DNA of 64,000 bases from JAEUJM01 sp964635055 (GTDB lineage: Bacteria > Actinomycetota > Acidimicrobiia > Acidimicrobiales > DATDAH01). The position numbers and the translations under genes are program-made. Shown here in pieces: positions 33,588 to 42,175 of this stretch (the first letter of the stretch is position 1; each line of letters opens with the position of its first letter). The DNA is taken from positions 1 to 64,000 of the forward strand of contig CAZWMT010000009.1 in assembly GCA_964635055.1 (NCBI GenBank), in the 5' to 3' direction. The notes beneath the pieces are model-generated. The model was not told where the DNA came from. It searched no databases and was given only the letters and a program-made list of their open reading frames with translations.

Positions 33588-36152
33588 GTGACGGACTCTC
33601 CCTTCTCGGTGCGGGCCAGTGTGTTGCAGGTCTCGGTCACCGGGCCGTCCGGGGCGCCCGTCGAGCTGCTCGGGCCTGACGGCGACGTGGTGCGGTCGGG
33701 CGTCATCGACGACTTCGGGAATCGCCTGGCGTTGCACGACCTGGGCGTGACGGACGCCTTCGGTGGGCAGGGCGGGCTGGTGCTCCGCAGGCTCGAGCCC
33801 GGCCCGTACACACTCGTGCTGGGCGGCGGGACCGCGGGTGGCGGGGCAGTCGCCCTCGAGCGCCGCACCGTCACGGTGCTCGACCCGTGGGTGCTGCCCG
33901 ACGACTTCGACGAGCGGGTGCGGGGCCAGCGCATCGACCCCGGGTACGGCTACATCGAGGTGCGCGACGGGGCGACCCTGAGCGCCAACGTCTTCCTGCC
34001 CGACGCCGCGACGTGGGGTGACGGCCCGTACCCGACCCTGGTGCAGTACTCGGGCTACGTCGACTCGCGACCCGGCTTCGTCACCGGCGACCCGGGCCTC
34101 GACTGCGTCCTCAACACCGAGGCCAACCTGGCCCTCCTGCTCGGCTACGCCGTCGTCGGGGTGAGCCTGCGGGGATGCGGTGGGTCCGAGGGCTCGTTCC
34201 TGCTCTTCGAGCCGATCCAGGGCACCGACGGCCACGACGTGATCGAGGCGATCGCCGCGCAGCCGTGGGTGGCGACCAAGCGCGACGGCACACCGAAGGT
34301 GGGGATGATCGGGCGGTCGATGCCGGGCTACACGCAGTTGCTGGTGGCCAGCTTCCAGCCGCCCTCGCTGGCGGCGATCACACCGGCGGCGGTCGGCGGG
34401 CGCCCTTACGGCGCGGCCGGGCGGCCGGGCGGGATCCTCAACGCCGACATGGCCCTCGGCATCGCCGGGTGGCAGATCGACCCCATCGAGCCGGTGGACG
34501 GCGAGCGCCAGCACCAGCCCGCCCGCTACGAGCCGGGGGGTTGGGACGACTGGATCCCGGAGCTGGTCGCGTCCGGCGACGAGCGATGCGCCCACAACCA
34601 GCTCCTGCGGGGCCAGAACCTCGATGCCGTGCCGGCGTGGGCCTACGTCGAGCACGAGGAAGGGGGCATCCTGGCCCACGCCGACGGCGAGGCCTGGGCC
34701 CGCACCATCACGGCACCCACGCTGGTGCTCGGCGCCTGGCAGGACCAGCTTTCCGGCCCCTGGTTCAGCGAGCTGCTCGACCAGTTCCCGGGCGGCACCA
34801 TCGCCCGGCTGGCGGCGTACAACGGCACCCACGAGGAGACCCGGTTCCCCCAGTCGCTCACCCGCTGGCTCGAGTTCCTGGGGCTGTTCGTCCGCGAGGA
34901 GCTCCCGGCCTGGAACGACGACGCCCAGCGCTACCTCGACACCGTGGCCCACCCCCTGTTCCCCGACGGCCTGCCGGTGTCGTTCGAGCGCTACCGGGGG
35001 TGCACCTTCGACGAGGCCCTCGAACGGTTCCTCGCCGAGCCGCCGATCGTGGTGGCCTTCGACAACGGCGCCGCCCCCGGGCACCCCGAGGGCTACCCCT
35101 ACGCCGCGTTCTCCGTGGGCTTCGACGGGTGGCCGCCGGCCGACGCCCACCCGCAGCGATGGTTCCTCGCTCCGCAGCACCTGCTCGAGCGTGATGTGCC
35201 GCCGCCGGGCCGCCGCCCGCTGGGCTTCCACTACGAGCCGGCGGCGCTGCCTCCGGTGGCCGCCGCCGACGCCGACGTCAACGCCGCCTGCCCGTCCTAT
35301 GACTGGCGGACACCGCCCGGCGGCCGCGCACTGCAGTTCGCCACGGCGCCGTTCGACGTGGACACGCTGCTCGTGGGCCCCGCGAGCCTCGACCTGTGGC
35401 TGCGGAGCACCGCCACCGACGTCGACCTCGAGGTGGTCCTGAGCGAGGTGCGCCCCGACGGGTGGGAGACCTACGTGCAGGCGGGCTGGCTGCGCGCCAG
35501 CTACCGCTCGCTCGACGCCGAGCGGTCCACCGAGCTGGCCCCGCGCCTCAGCTACCGCGCCGCCGACGTCGCCCCGCTGCCCCCCGACGGGTTCTCGTTG
35601 GTGCGGGTGCCCATCCTGGGGATGGGCCACCACCTGCGGGCCGGCTCACGGGTCGGCATCACCGTGGGCGCCGCCGGCGGGAACCAGCCGCAGTGGCGGC
35701 TCGCCGCCCTTCACCCCGACGGGCGCGACGAGAACGGCCGGCGGGTGGTGGTGGAGCTGTCCGTGGACCGGAGCCACCCCTCGTCGCTGGTGCTCCCCGT
35801 GGTCGAGACGTGGCGCCCACTCGAGGGAACGCCGTGCGCGGCGCTGCCCGGGCTGGACGTGCTGCGCCGTCAGCCGTCCCGGCGCTGGCGCCCGGCAGGC
35901 GCCGCGCTGCCGGCGGTGGGTGAGCGGTCGGCGCCCCGGGTGGTGCGTGACCGCCTGCGCCGCACGTCCGCGGGACGCGCCACGGCGCGGGTGAAGCGGC
36001 GGGTGTGGACGGTGCGGGCGGGGCGCCCCCGAGTGCCCGGTCAGCTAGCGGCCGGCGTTGGGCTTGCGGCCGTGGTTGGCCTTCTTGCGGCGGGCGTTGG
36101 TCTTGCGCTTGTCCGTCTTCTTCGACATAAGAGCTACGACGCTACCGGCTGA
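33588..36152 (+). CDS. CocE/NonD-family (S15-like) hydrolase
   Basis: 854 residues. GTG at 33588 (VTDSPFSVRASVLQ). N-terminal ~110 residues are a beta-sandwich-like extension. The alpha/beta-hydrolase core has YIEVRDGATLSANVFLPD, nucleophile Ser in GMIGRSMPGYTQ, Asp in VLGAWQDQLSGP and His in YNGTHEETR. The C-terminal jelly-roll has LDLWLRSTATDVDLEVVLSE and the usual HHLRAGSRVGITVGAAG. This is the X-Pro dipeptidyl-peptidase/cocaine-esterase architecture; substrate unknown. The last ~36 residues read through the antisense of the bL37-like gene, which gives an apparent hydrophobic tail (AAGVGLAAVVGLLAAGVGLA) that may be an accident of that overlap. Confidence 0.85.
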   Translation: MTDSPFSVRASVLQVSVTGPSGAPVELLGPDGDVVRSGVIDDFGNRLALHDLGVTDAFGGQGGLVLRRLEPGPYTLVLGGGTAGGGAVALERRTVTVLDPWVLPDDFDERVRGQRIDPGYGYIEVRDGATLSANVFLPDAATWGDGPYPTLVQYSGYVDSRPGFVTGDPGLDCVLNTEANLALLLGYAVVGVSLRGCGGSEGSFLLFEPIQGTDGHDVIEAIAAQPWVATKRDGTPKVGMIGRSMPGYTQLLVASFQPPSLAAITPAAVGGRPYGAAGRPGGILNADMALGIAGWQIDPIEPVDGERQHQPARYEPGGWDDWIPELVASGDERCAHNQLLRGQNLDAVPAWAYVEHEEGGILAHADGEAWARTITAPTLVLGAWQDQLSGPWFSELLDQFPGGTIARLAAYNGTHEETRFPQSLTRWLEFLGLFVREELPAWNDDAQRYLDTVAHPLFPDGLPVSFERYRGCTFDEALERFLAEPPIVVAFDNGAAPGHPEGYPYAAFSVGFDGWPPADAHPQRWFLAPQHLLERDVPPPGRRPLGFHYEPAALPPVAAADADVNAACPSYDWRTPPGGRALQFATAPFDVDTLLVGPASLDLWLRSTATDVDLEVVLSEVRPDGWETYVQAGWLRASYRSLDAERSTELAPRLSYRAADVAPLPPDGFSLVRVPILGMGHHLRAGSRVGITVGAAGGNQPQWRLAALHPDGRDENGRRVVVELSVDRSHPSSLVLPVVETWRPLEGTPCAALPGLDVLRRQPSRRWRPAGAALPAVGERSAPRVVRDRLRRTSAGRATARVKRRVWTVRAGRPRVPGQLAAGVGLAAVVGLLAAGVGLALVRLLRHKSYDATG
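36045..36128 (-). CDS. Ribosomal protein bL37-like small basic protein
   Basis: 27 residues: starts MSKKTDKRKTNARRKK and ends ANHGRKPNAGR. The KANHGxxPN ending and the Lys/Arg-rich start match, from memory, bL37, the ~24-residue 50S subunit protein of mycobacteria. Actinobacterial annotations often miss it. The ATG is at 36128. It lies wholly inside the antisense of the 3' end of the CocE-like hydrolase gene. There is no strong Shine-Dalgarno site, so a leaderless or weakly initiated transcript is possible. Confidence 0.8.
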   Translation of the reverse strand: MSKKTDKRKTNARRKKANHGRKPNAGR

Positions 36153-36272
36153 CGGCCCGTCCCCGACAGTCCCGGGCCGCGCCCTCGTCCGGTGCGGGGG
36201 CGGTGACCGCTGCTCGACGGTGCGGGCACGAGGGTGCGGCGGCGCCGTCCGCCCCGGCGGAGGCGCTAGACC

Positions 36273-37013
36273 GTGGTCGTGCCTGCCGTCCTCGTCCATG
36301 GGGTCCCCGACACCCACCACGTGTGGGACGCCGTGCGCTCGCACCTGTCACGAACCGACGTCGTCACGCCGTCGCTCCCGGGATTCGGGTGCGCCGTGCC
36401 CGACGGCTTCGACTGCACGAAGGAGGCCTACGCGGCCTGGTTGGCGGGAGTGCTGGAGGCGATCGTCGCCGACGGCGGCGGGCCGGTCGACCTGGTGGGC
36501 CACGACTGGGGCTCGTTGCTGGTGCAGTACGTCGGGTCGACCCGGCCCGACCTGGTGCGCACCTGGGTCGCCGGCGACGGCCCGGTGGACGACGAGTACG
36601 TGTGGCACGACGCCGCCCAGCTGTTCCAGACCCCCGAGGTGGGTGAGCAGGTGGTGGCGATGATGGCCGGTGAGGCCATGGTGGAGATGTTCGTCGAGTC
36701 GGGCATTCCGGCCGACGCCGCCGCGGTGACCGCGTCCGGCATCGACGACACCATGCGCTCGTCGATCCTGGCGCTGTACCGGTCGGCCGTCACGGTCGGC
36801 GCCGAGTGGCAGCCGGCCGTCGAAGGGAATTCCGTCCCGGCCATGGCGCTCTGGGCGACCGACGACCCCTACGTCGACATCCGTTACGGGTCGCGCCTGG
36901 CGGCACGGGTGAGGGGCCCGTTGGTGCGGCTGGAGGGCTGCGGCCACTGGTGGCCGCTGCAACGCCCCGCCGATGTGGCGGCGGCGCTCGAGTCCTTCTG
37001 GGCGTCGGTCTGA
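36273..37013 (+). CDS. Alpha/beta hydrolase (haloalkane dehalogenase/epoxide hydrolase-like)
   Basis: 246 residues, GTG start with GGAGGCG about 10 bp upstream. PAVLVHGVPDTHHVWD is the oxyanion HGxP motif. The nucleophile elbow is GHDWGS, with Asp instead of Ser, as in epoxide hydrolases, haloalkane dehalogenases and fluoroacetate dehalogenases. The acid is probably in ALWATDDPYVD and the catalytic His in EGCGHWWPLQRP. The Asp nucleophile argues against an ordinary esterase. Substrate unknown; no pathway neighbours. Confidence 0.82.
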   Translation: MVVPAVLVHGVPDTHHVWDAVRSHLSRTDVVTPSLPGFGCAVPDGFDCTKEAYAAWLAGVLEAIVADGGGPVDLVGHDWGSLLVQYVGSTRPDLVRTWVAGDGPVDDEYVWHDAAQLFQTPEVGEQVVAMMAGEAMVEMFVESGIPADAAAVTASGIDDTMRSSILALYRSAVTVGAEWQPAVEGNSVPAMALWATDDPYVDIRYGSRLAARVRGPLVRLEGCGHWWPLQRPADVAAALESFWASV

Positions 37014-37068
37014 CATTTCTCACGCGGCGCGTCATCCGAGCGGCCCCGTCGGGGGTTCAACAGGAGGC

Positions 37069-37542
37069 ATGGACTTCGGCGCCTTCTATCGAGACCAGCA
37101 CGACCCCATCGTCCGGCTGTGCTGGTTGGCGACCCTCGACCGGGGTGACGCGGCCGACGCGGCCCAGGAGGCGCTGACGAGAGCGTGGGAGCGGTGGGAC
37201 TCGATCGCCGCGACCGATCCTGCGGCCTGGACCAGGACGGTCGCGCTCAACCTGTGCCGGAACCGGTGGCGCCGCCTGCGGCGTCAGCGACTCCACGCGG
37301 TCGTTCCGGACACCGCGGTCGCGTTCTCGGCCGGTGAACAGGATCTCGTGGCGGCGTTGCGTGGGCTCTCGCGACGCCAGCGCGAAGCGGTGATCCTCTT
37401 CTACTGGCTCGACCTCGACGTGGCCGGCTGTGCTGACGCCATGGAGGTGTCGGCGGGCAGTGTGAAGCAGCACCTGAGCCGGGCGCGGGCGGCCCTGTCC
37501 GCCCTGCTCACCCCTCGGGACGACGAGGAGGTTGCCCGATGA
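37069..37542 (+). CDS. ECF-family RNA polymerase sigma factor
   Basis: 157 residues; ATG at 37069 with a perfect AGGAGG. Region 2: FYRDQHDPIVRLCWLATLDR, then DAADAAQEALTRAWERWDSI (the -10-binding helix), and TRTVALNLCRNRWRRLRRQR. Region 4: LRGLSRRQREAVILFYWLDL and MEVSAGSVKQHLSRARAAL. It resembles the SigE/SIG70-like ECF sigma factors of actinobacteria. It overlaps its partner gene by 4 bp (ATGA), the usual sigma/anti-sigma arrangement. The target promoters cannot be read from this window. Confidence 0.92.
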   Translation: MDFGAFYRDQHDPIVRLCWLATLDRGDAADAAQEALTRAWERWDSIAATDPAAWTRTVALNLCRNRWRRLRRQRLHAVVPDTAVAFSAGEQDLVAALRGLSRRQREAVILFYWLDLDVAGCADAMEVSAGSVKQHLSRARAALSALLTPRDDEEVAR

Positions 37543-38612
37543 CCACACCGCTGCGCGATCGCCTCGACGGCCTCGCCACCACCGGGGTCGAGGGGATCGA
37601 GCTACGCCGCCCCGACCTCAGCTCGGTGGGGTCGAGCCGTCGTCCTCGCCACGTCCTGAGCATCGCCGTGTTCGTGTTCGTCGCGCTGCTCGCCGGGCTC
37701 CTCTGGATCGCCGCCCGCGACGACGGTCGTCTCGACACCGTCGACAGCGCGCCGACGCCCCCGCCGACCTGGCCCGACCCTCGCGACGGCGCGGCATCCC
37801 CGCAGCCACTGCCTCGACTCGTGATCACCGCCCCGGGGTACTCCGCGACGAGTGCCAGGGACTCGGACAGCGTCGAGTCGACGCCGAGCACCGATCCCTT
37901 CGCCGGGGTGCGTCCACGAACCAACCGCTTCTTTCGTCGCGTCGACGATCCCTGGGCCCTCATCGGGATCTCGACCTTCGAGGCGGGAGGCGACGACTTC
38001 GCCACGCAGTGCGACGCGTCGCCGCTGAGCGGTGCGGTCGTCAGCGAGGCGTGCGACCTCTCCGGCCGAGAGCCCGGCTTCGACATCGAGTCCGACGGCA
38101 TCGCGGTGAGCGTCAGCGGCAAGAACGTGACCGCGGACGCCGTGCGCCAGTTCGTCGATGCGCTCGGGGGTGAGTCCGTGTTCGGCATCGACACCGGCTG
38201 TTGCGAGGCGATCCCCGACGGATGGACCTTGGTCGGCACGGTGGGCGAAGGTGACGTCGAGGTCCCCCCGAGCACCGCGTTCATCTCGTTCGACGGACCG
38301 GACGGCAGACGGGTGGACCTGCTCCAGCTCTCCGGTTCCTCGCTCCTCGCCCTCGACGAGCTGTTCACCGACGGGTACACCCAGGTCACCGTCCACCAGG
38401 TGGGCGACCGTGTCGTGGCGCTGACGGGGCCCTCCGACGAACCCGGCGCCGCGATCTGGATGGAGGGCGACGGCGTCGTGGCTGAACTGGTCGGCGACCT
38501 TCCCCCGGCCGACCAACTGCTCGACCTGGTCGCGTCGCTCCGATCCGACACCGGTGTCTGGGAGCGCCTGCTCGCCAGTGGCTCCTGTCCGACGGGCATG
38601 GTCAGGTGCTGA
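37539..38612 (+). CDS. Single-span membrane protein, probable partner (anti-sigma-like) of the ECF sigma factor
   Basis: 357 residues. A cytoplasmic N-terminus of about 37 residues, one membrane helix (HVLSIAVFVFVALLAGLLW) and a ~295-residue outer domain. There is no zinc-finger anti-sigma motif (HxxxCxxC), so the anti-sigma role rests only on the overlap with the sigma gene and the topology. The outer domain has several Cys residues (TQCDASPL, EACDLSG, DTGCCEAIPDG, SGSCPTGMVRC) and could form disulfides or sense envelope conditions. Confidence 0.7.
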   Translation: MTTPLRDRLDGLATTGVEGIELRRPDLSSVGSSRRPRHVLSIAVFVFVALLAGLLWIAARDDGRLDTVDSAPTPPPTWPDPRDGAASPQPLPRLVITAPGYSATSARDSDSVESTPSTDPFAGVRPRTNRFFRRVDDPWALIGISTFEAGGDDFATQCDASPLSGAVVSEACDLSGREPGFDIESDGIAVSVSGKNVTADAVRQFVDALGGESVFGIDTGCCEAIPDGWTLVGTVGEGDVEVPPSTAFISFDGPDGRRVDLLQLSGSSLLALDELFTDGYTQVTVHQVGDRVVALTGPSDEPGAAIWMEGDGVVAELVGDLPPADQLLDLVASLRSDTGVWERLLASGSCPTGMVRC

Positions 38613-38717
38613 GACGCCGGCTTTGGCGCAGGGGACGCTTGCTCGACCGCAGTGGCGCACGCCCGAGGCGTGTGCAACGGACGGCGCGCCCGCTGAAGGT
38701 GGACACGCGTGTGTCGG

Positions 38718-39647
38718 TCAAGCCGCTGGGAGTTGGCGGCGGGGGTCGAGGGTGGCGCGGATGCGGTTGGCCGTCATGGCGGGGCGTCGGGTGATGCCGG
38801 CCTTGGACACCCGCAGGACCCGCCACCCGTCGGCGGTGAGGGCGGCGTCGCGGTCGAGGTCGCTCTCCCAGCGCTCGTAACTGCCGCCGTGGTGCTCGTA
38901 GCCGTCGACCTCGAGGTCGATCATCTCCTCGAGGTAGGCGAAGTCGAGACGCCGCCAGATGCCGTCGACCCGTACCCAAACCTGGAACGCGGGCATCGGG
39001 AGCCCGTGGTCCCGGCAGAACCGGGCCATCACCGGCTCGAGCACGCTGTCCGCCGCCTGGTCACCGAGGACCCGCCCGTCGAGGACCTGGCCCAGCACCC
39101 CGACGCCCCGCTGGCCGCGGCCGGCGAGCTTGTCGCGGTAGGCCCGGGCGCCCGCGACGGTGATGAGCTTGCGCGACGTGAACGAGTCGAGCGCCAGCTC
39201 CACCTGCTCGGGCGCGGCAACCGCGCCGAGGTCGACCAGGGTGCGCAGCGGGTTCGTGACCGGGATGCCGTGGCGCCGGGTGACATCTCTCGGGTCCAGC
39301 GTCGACGATCGGTGGACCACCACCCCAGGCAGGCGCGGGTGTCGTCCGTTCCCGACCAGGACCTCGAGTGGTGGCGTCGGCCCGAGGTCCGCGCCCCACA
39401 CGGACGTCGCGGCACGGTGCGACGCCGGGGAGGCGGCTGCCAGCACTGCCGCGAGGATCCGCTGGTGGGAGGTCACGGGAGCGCCGGCGATCCGGTAGAC
39501 GCCGCCGCGGACGGTGATCAGTTGCCCGGTCCGCACCACCCGGTCGATCTGGCTGTCGGTCCAGTCGTTCCCGCGCAGCTGGCGCCGGGTGACCAGGGCG
39601 TGTTGCGCGGCGCCGAGGCGGTGGAGTGCTCGCAGTCGTTCGTCCAT
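38718..39647 (-). CDS. AbiEi-like winged-helix protein with C-terminal DUF559-type nuclease domain
   Basis: 309 residues, ATG at 39647. Residues ~15-70 form the AbiEi antitoxin-type winged helix (ALVTRRQLRGNDWTD, TGQLITVRGGVYRIAG). A linker with GIPVTNPLRTLVDLGA is typical of this family. The C-terminal ~90 residues resemble the Vsr/DUF559 PD-(D/E)xK fold: LDFAYLEEMIDLEVDGYEHH contains the D...ExD catalytic pattern, followed by RDAALTADGWRVLRVSKAGI. No AbiEii nucleotidyltransferase toxin gene is adjacent, so this is the common orphan actinobacterial form; its function is not established. Confidence 0.78.
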   Translation of the reverse strand: MDERLRALHRLGAAQHALVTRRQLRGNDWTDSQIDRVVRTGQLITVRGGVYRIAGAPVTSHQRILAAVLAAASPASHRAATSVWGADLGPTPPLEVLVGNGRHPRLPGVVVHRSSTLDPRDVTRRHGIPVTNPLRTLVDLGAVAAPEQVELALDSFTSRKLITVAGARAYRDKLAGRGQRGVGVLGQVLDGRVLGDQAADSVLEPVMARFCRDHGLPMPAFQVWVRVDGIWRRLDFAYLEEMIDLEVDGYEHHGGSYERWESDLDRDAALTADGWRVLRVSKAGITRRPAMTANRIRATLDPRRQLPAA

Positions 39648-39802
39648 GGCCGCAGTCCAGCAGCGGGGTGTGACAGCGAAGCGGGGTCGTTGCCCTGGGA
39701 GCAGGGCGGCGCCGCATCGATCCCCGCCCTGCCGGCCCACCCACAGCCGGCCAGGGCGAACATGCTCGACTACGGGGAATTGAGTCCGAGGCGGCGCCTT
39801 CT

Positions 39803-39841
39803 TTGTGCACTTTTCGTCGCCAGGCGACGAAAAGTGCACAA
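39803..39841. terminator. Perfect 19-bp-arm palindrome, candidate terminator or binding element
   Basis: TTGTGCACTTTTCGTCGCC, a single A, then its exact reverse complement. It lies 84 bp beyond the stop of the PHP-domain gene and 156 bp before the AbiEi-like gene, both leftward. The hairpin would be very stable, but there is no clean poly-T tract, so intrinsic termination is only one explanation. Confidence 0.55.
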
Positions 39842-39924
39842 CAAATCAGACGCTTCCGAGACGCCTACCCCCGCCGCCGACAGCCGGGGCCGGTCGGCCA
39901 AGGGTCGGAGTCCCGCCGCCGCCC

Positions 39925-40962
39925 TCAGGCTGAGTGGGACCCCGTCCAGGCCAACAGGTCGTCCGCGGGCCAGGTGTTGACGATGTCGTCGACGGCGATC
40001 TCGTGCGCCGCCGCCTTGTCGCAGCCGTAGTTCTGCCACTCGAGCTGGCCGGGGGCGTGGGCGTCGGTGTCGATGCTGATCCTGCAGCCCCATTCGAGGG
40101 CCAGGTCGAGCAGGTCGTCGGGCGGGTCCTGGCGCTCGGGGCGGCAGTTGATCTCGACCGCCTTGTCGAAGCGCGCGCAGGCCGCGAACACGATCTCGGC
40201 GTCGAACGTCGACGGCGGGCGGCCCCGGCCCACCACCTTGCGGCCCGTGCAATGCCCGAGGATGTCGGTGTGGGGGCTGGCCATGGCCAGCACCATGCGC
40301 TGGGTCATCAACTGGCGTTCCATGCGCAGCTTCGAGTGGACGGACGCAACCACCACGTCGAGGCGGGCCAGCAGGTCGTCGTCCTGGTCGAGGGTGCCGT
40401 CCTCGTTGATGTCCACCTCGATGCCGGTGAGGATGCGGAACGGGGCCAGCTCGTCGTTGAGCGCGGCGATCTCGTCGAGTTGGGCCAGCAGCCGCTCCCG
40501 GTTGAGGCCGTGGGCCACCGTCAGCCGGGGGGAGTGGTCGGTCATGACCAGGTAGTCGTGGCCGAGTGCCTGGGCGGTACGGGCCATCTCGCGCACCGGT
40601 GCGCCGCCGTCGGACCAGTGGGAGTGCAGGTGGCAGTCGCCGCGCAGCGCCTCGCGGATCGCGCGGCCGGCGCCCAGCGGGATGACGGTGGACTCCTCGA
40701 GCTTGCGTTGGTACTCGGGCACCCCGCCCCGCACGGCCTCGGCGATGGCGGTACCCGTCGAGGACCCGATGCCCTCCAGCTCGGTGAGCGTGCCCTGGTC
40801 GACCCGCCGCCGCACCTCGTCGTCGCCGAGCTCGCGGACGATCTCGCCCGCCCGTTGGAAGGCCCGCACCTTCTGCGACGGCTGCAGGCCCCGGTCGAGC
40901 AGGTAGACGATGCGGTCGAGCGCCTCCGCCGGCGGAAGCGGCTCAGTGGGCGACGGGTCCAT
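39925..40962 (-). CDS. HhH + PHP domain phosphoesterase (PolX-related without the polymerase core)
   Basis: 345 residues, ATG at 40962. Residues ~15-85 are a helix-hairpin-helix module like the 8-kDa domain of PolX (FQRAGEIVRELGDDEV, LTELEGIGSSTGTAIAEAV). The PHP phosphoesterase domain begins at ~108: GDCHLHSHWSDGG, LVMTDHSPRL, ILTGIEVDINEDG, VVVASVHSKLR, VEINCRPER and SIDTDAHAP supply the full set of metal ligands. The DNA polymerase beta catalytic region that normally lies between these in PolX is absent. It is probably a DNA end-processing or other phosphoesterase, possibly 3'-5' exonuclease-like. It is divergent from ychF, 37 bp apart. Confidence 0.85.
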   Translation of the reverse strand: MDPSPTEPLPPAEALDRIVYLLDRGLQPSQKVRAFQRAGEIVRELGDDEVRRRVDQGTLTELEGIGSSTGTAIAEAVRGGVPEYQRKLEESTVIPLGAGRAIREALRGDCHLHSHWSDGGAPVREMARTAQALGHDYLVMTDHSPRLTVAHGLNRERLLAQLDEIAALNDELAPFRILTGIEVDINEDGTLDQDDDLLARLDVVVASVHSKLRMERQLMTQRMVLAMASPHTDILGHCTGRKVVGRGRPPSTFDAEIVFAACARFDKAVEINCRPERQDPPDDLLDLALEWGCRISIDTDAHAPGQLEWQNYGCDKAAAHEIAVDDIVNTWPADDLLAWTGSHSA

Positions 40963-40999
40963 TGGGGTCGACACTACCGGCGACCGGTACGGTCGCCGG

Positions 41000-42076
41000 A
41001 TGGAGAGATTCGGGTTCGTCGGCCTTCCCAACGCGGGGAAGTCGTCGCTCTACAACGCCCTCGCCGGCGGGGGTGCGCTGGCCGCCCCCTACGCCTTCGC
41101 CACCACCGACCCCAACGTGGGTGTGGCCAAGGTGTTCGACGAGCGCCTCGACAAGCTCGCGGCGATGAGCAAGTCCAAGAACGTGATCAGCGCCGCGGTG
41201 CAGTTCACCGACATCGGCGGCCTCGTCGAGGGCGCCAGCAAGGGCGAGGGCCTCGGCAACCGGTTCCTGGGTGGTATCCGCGAGGTCGACGCCATCGTCT
41301 ACGTGCTGCGGGCCTTCGCCGACAGCGACGTGCCCGGGCCCACCGACCCGCTCGAGCACCTGCGGGTGGTCGAGCTCGAGCTCACCCTGGCCGACCTCGA
41401 GACCGTCGAGGCCCAGATCGAGCGCAAGCGCAAGGCGTCGAAGCTCGACAAGTCCCTCACCGACGAGGTGCGCGCCCTCGACGCCGTCCACGCCGCCCTG
41501 GCCGAGGGCACGCCGCTGTACCGCAGCGACGTCAAGGCCGCCGACCGTGAGCTGCTGCACTCGTACTGGCTGCTCACCAACAAGCCGGTGCTGGCCGTCG
41601 TCAACGTGGACGAGGAGCAGCTCGAGCACCTCGACGACGTGGTGGGGCCCGTCGCGGCCGAGTTGGGCGACCTGGCACCGGTGTTCGGCGCCTGCGTGCA
41701 GCTCGAGGCCGAGGCCGCGATGCTCGACCCCGACGAGCGCGCCGAGATGCTCGAGGCCCTGGGGTTGGGCGAGGGCGCGCTGCCCCGCTTCGTGCGGGCC
41801 GCCTACCACGCCCTCGGGCTGCGCACGTTCTTCACCACCGGCGAGAAGGAGTCCCGCGCCTGGACCTTCCGGGCGGGCGCCAAGGCCCCCGAGTGCGCCG
41901 GCGTGATCCACACCGACTTCCAGCGGGGCTTCATCCGCGCCGAGGTCATCCACTGGGACGAGTTGCTCGATGCCGGCGGCTGGCACCAGGCCCGCGACAT
42001 CGGGAAGCTCCGGGTCGAGGGGAAGGACTACGTGGTGCAGGACGGCGACGTGATGGAGTTCCGCTTCAACGTCTGA
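41000..42076 (+). CDS. ychF: Redox-regulated ATPase/GTPase YchF (Obg-like ATPase)
   Basis: 358 residues, ATG at 41000. P-loop GLPNAGKSSLYN, G2/switch region FATTDPNVGVAKV, G3 FTDIGGLVEGASKGEGLGN, then the coiled-coil insertion (LTLADLETVEAQIERKRKAS) and C-terminal TGS domain (CAGVIHTDFQRGFIRAEVIH, GKDYVVQDGDVMEFRFNV). The usual guanine-specific NKxD is replaced by VVNVDEE, the known reason YchF prefers ATP. A typical family member acting on ribosomes and stress responses. Note Ala and Ser in the P-loop where NVGKST is usual. Confidence 0.95.
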   Translation: MERFGFVGLPNAGKSSLYNALAGGGALAAPYAFATTDPNVGVAKVFDERLDKLAAMSKSKNVISAAVQFTDIGGLVEGASKGEGLGNRFLGGIREVDAIVYVLRAFADSDVPGPTDPLEHLRVVELELTLADLETVEAQIERKRKASKLDKSLTDEVRALDAVHAALAEGTPLYRSDVKAADRELLHSYWLLTNKPVLAVVNVDEEQLEHLDDVVGPVAAELGDLAPVFGACVQLEAEAAMLDPDERAEMLEALGLGEGALPRFVRAAYHALGLRTFFTTGEKESRAWTFRAGAKAPECAGVIHTDFQRGFIRAEVIHWDELLDAGGWHQARDIGKLRVEGKDYVVQDGDVMEFRFNV

Positions 42077-42175
42077 GGACGACGAGCACCGGATCCGACA
42101 GAACTCGATCACCGTCCGCAGCGTTGTCCTGCCCGGCGGAGCTGACGCCGCAGAGCGACCCGAACAGCCGCCGCC

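Noticed and set aside
33573..35633. 686-codon minus-strand frame opposite the CocE-like hydrolase
   Set aside because: Antisense shadow, His/Arg/Gly-rich without motifs.
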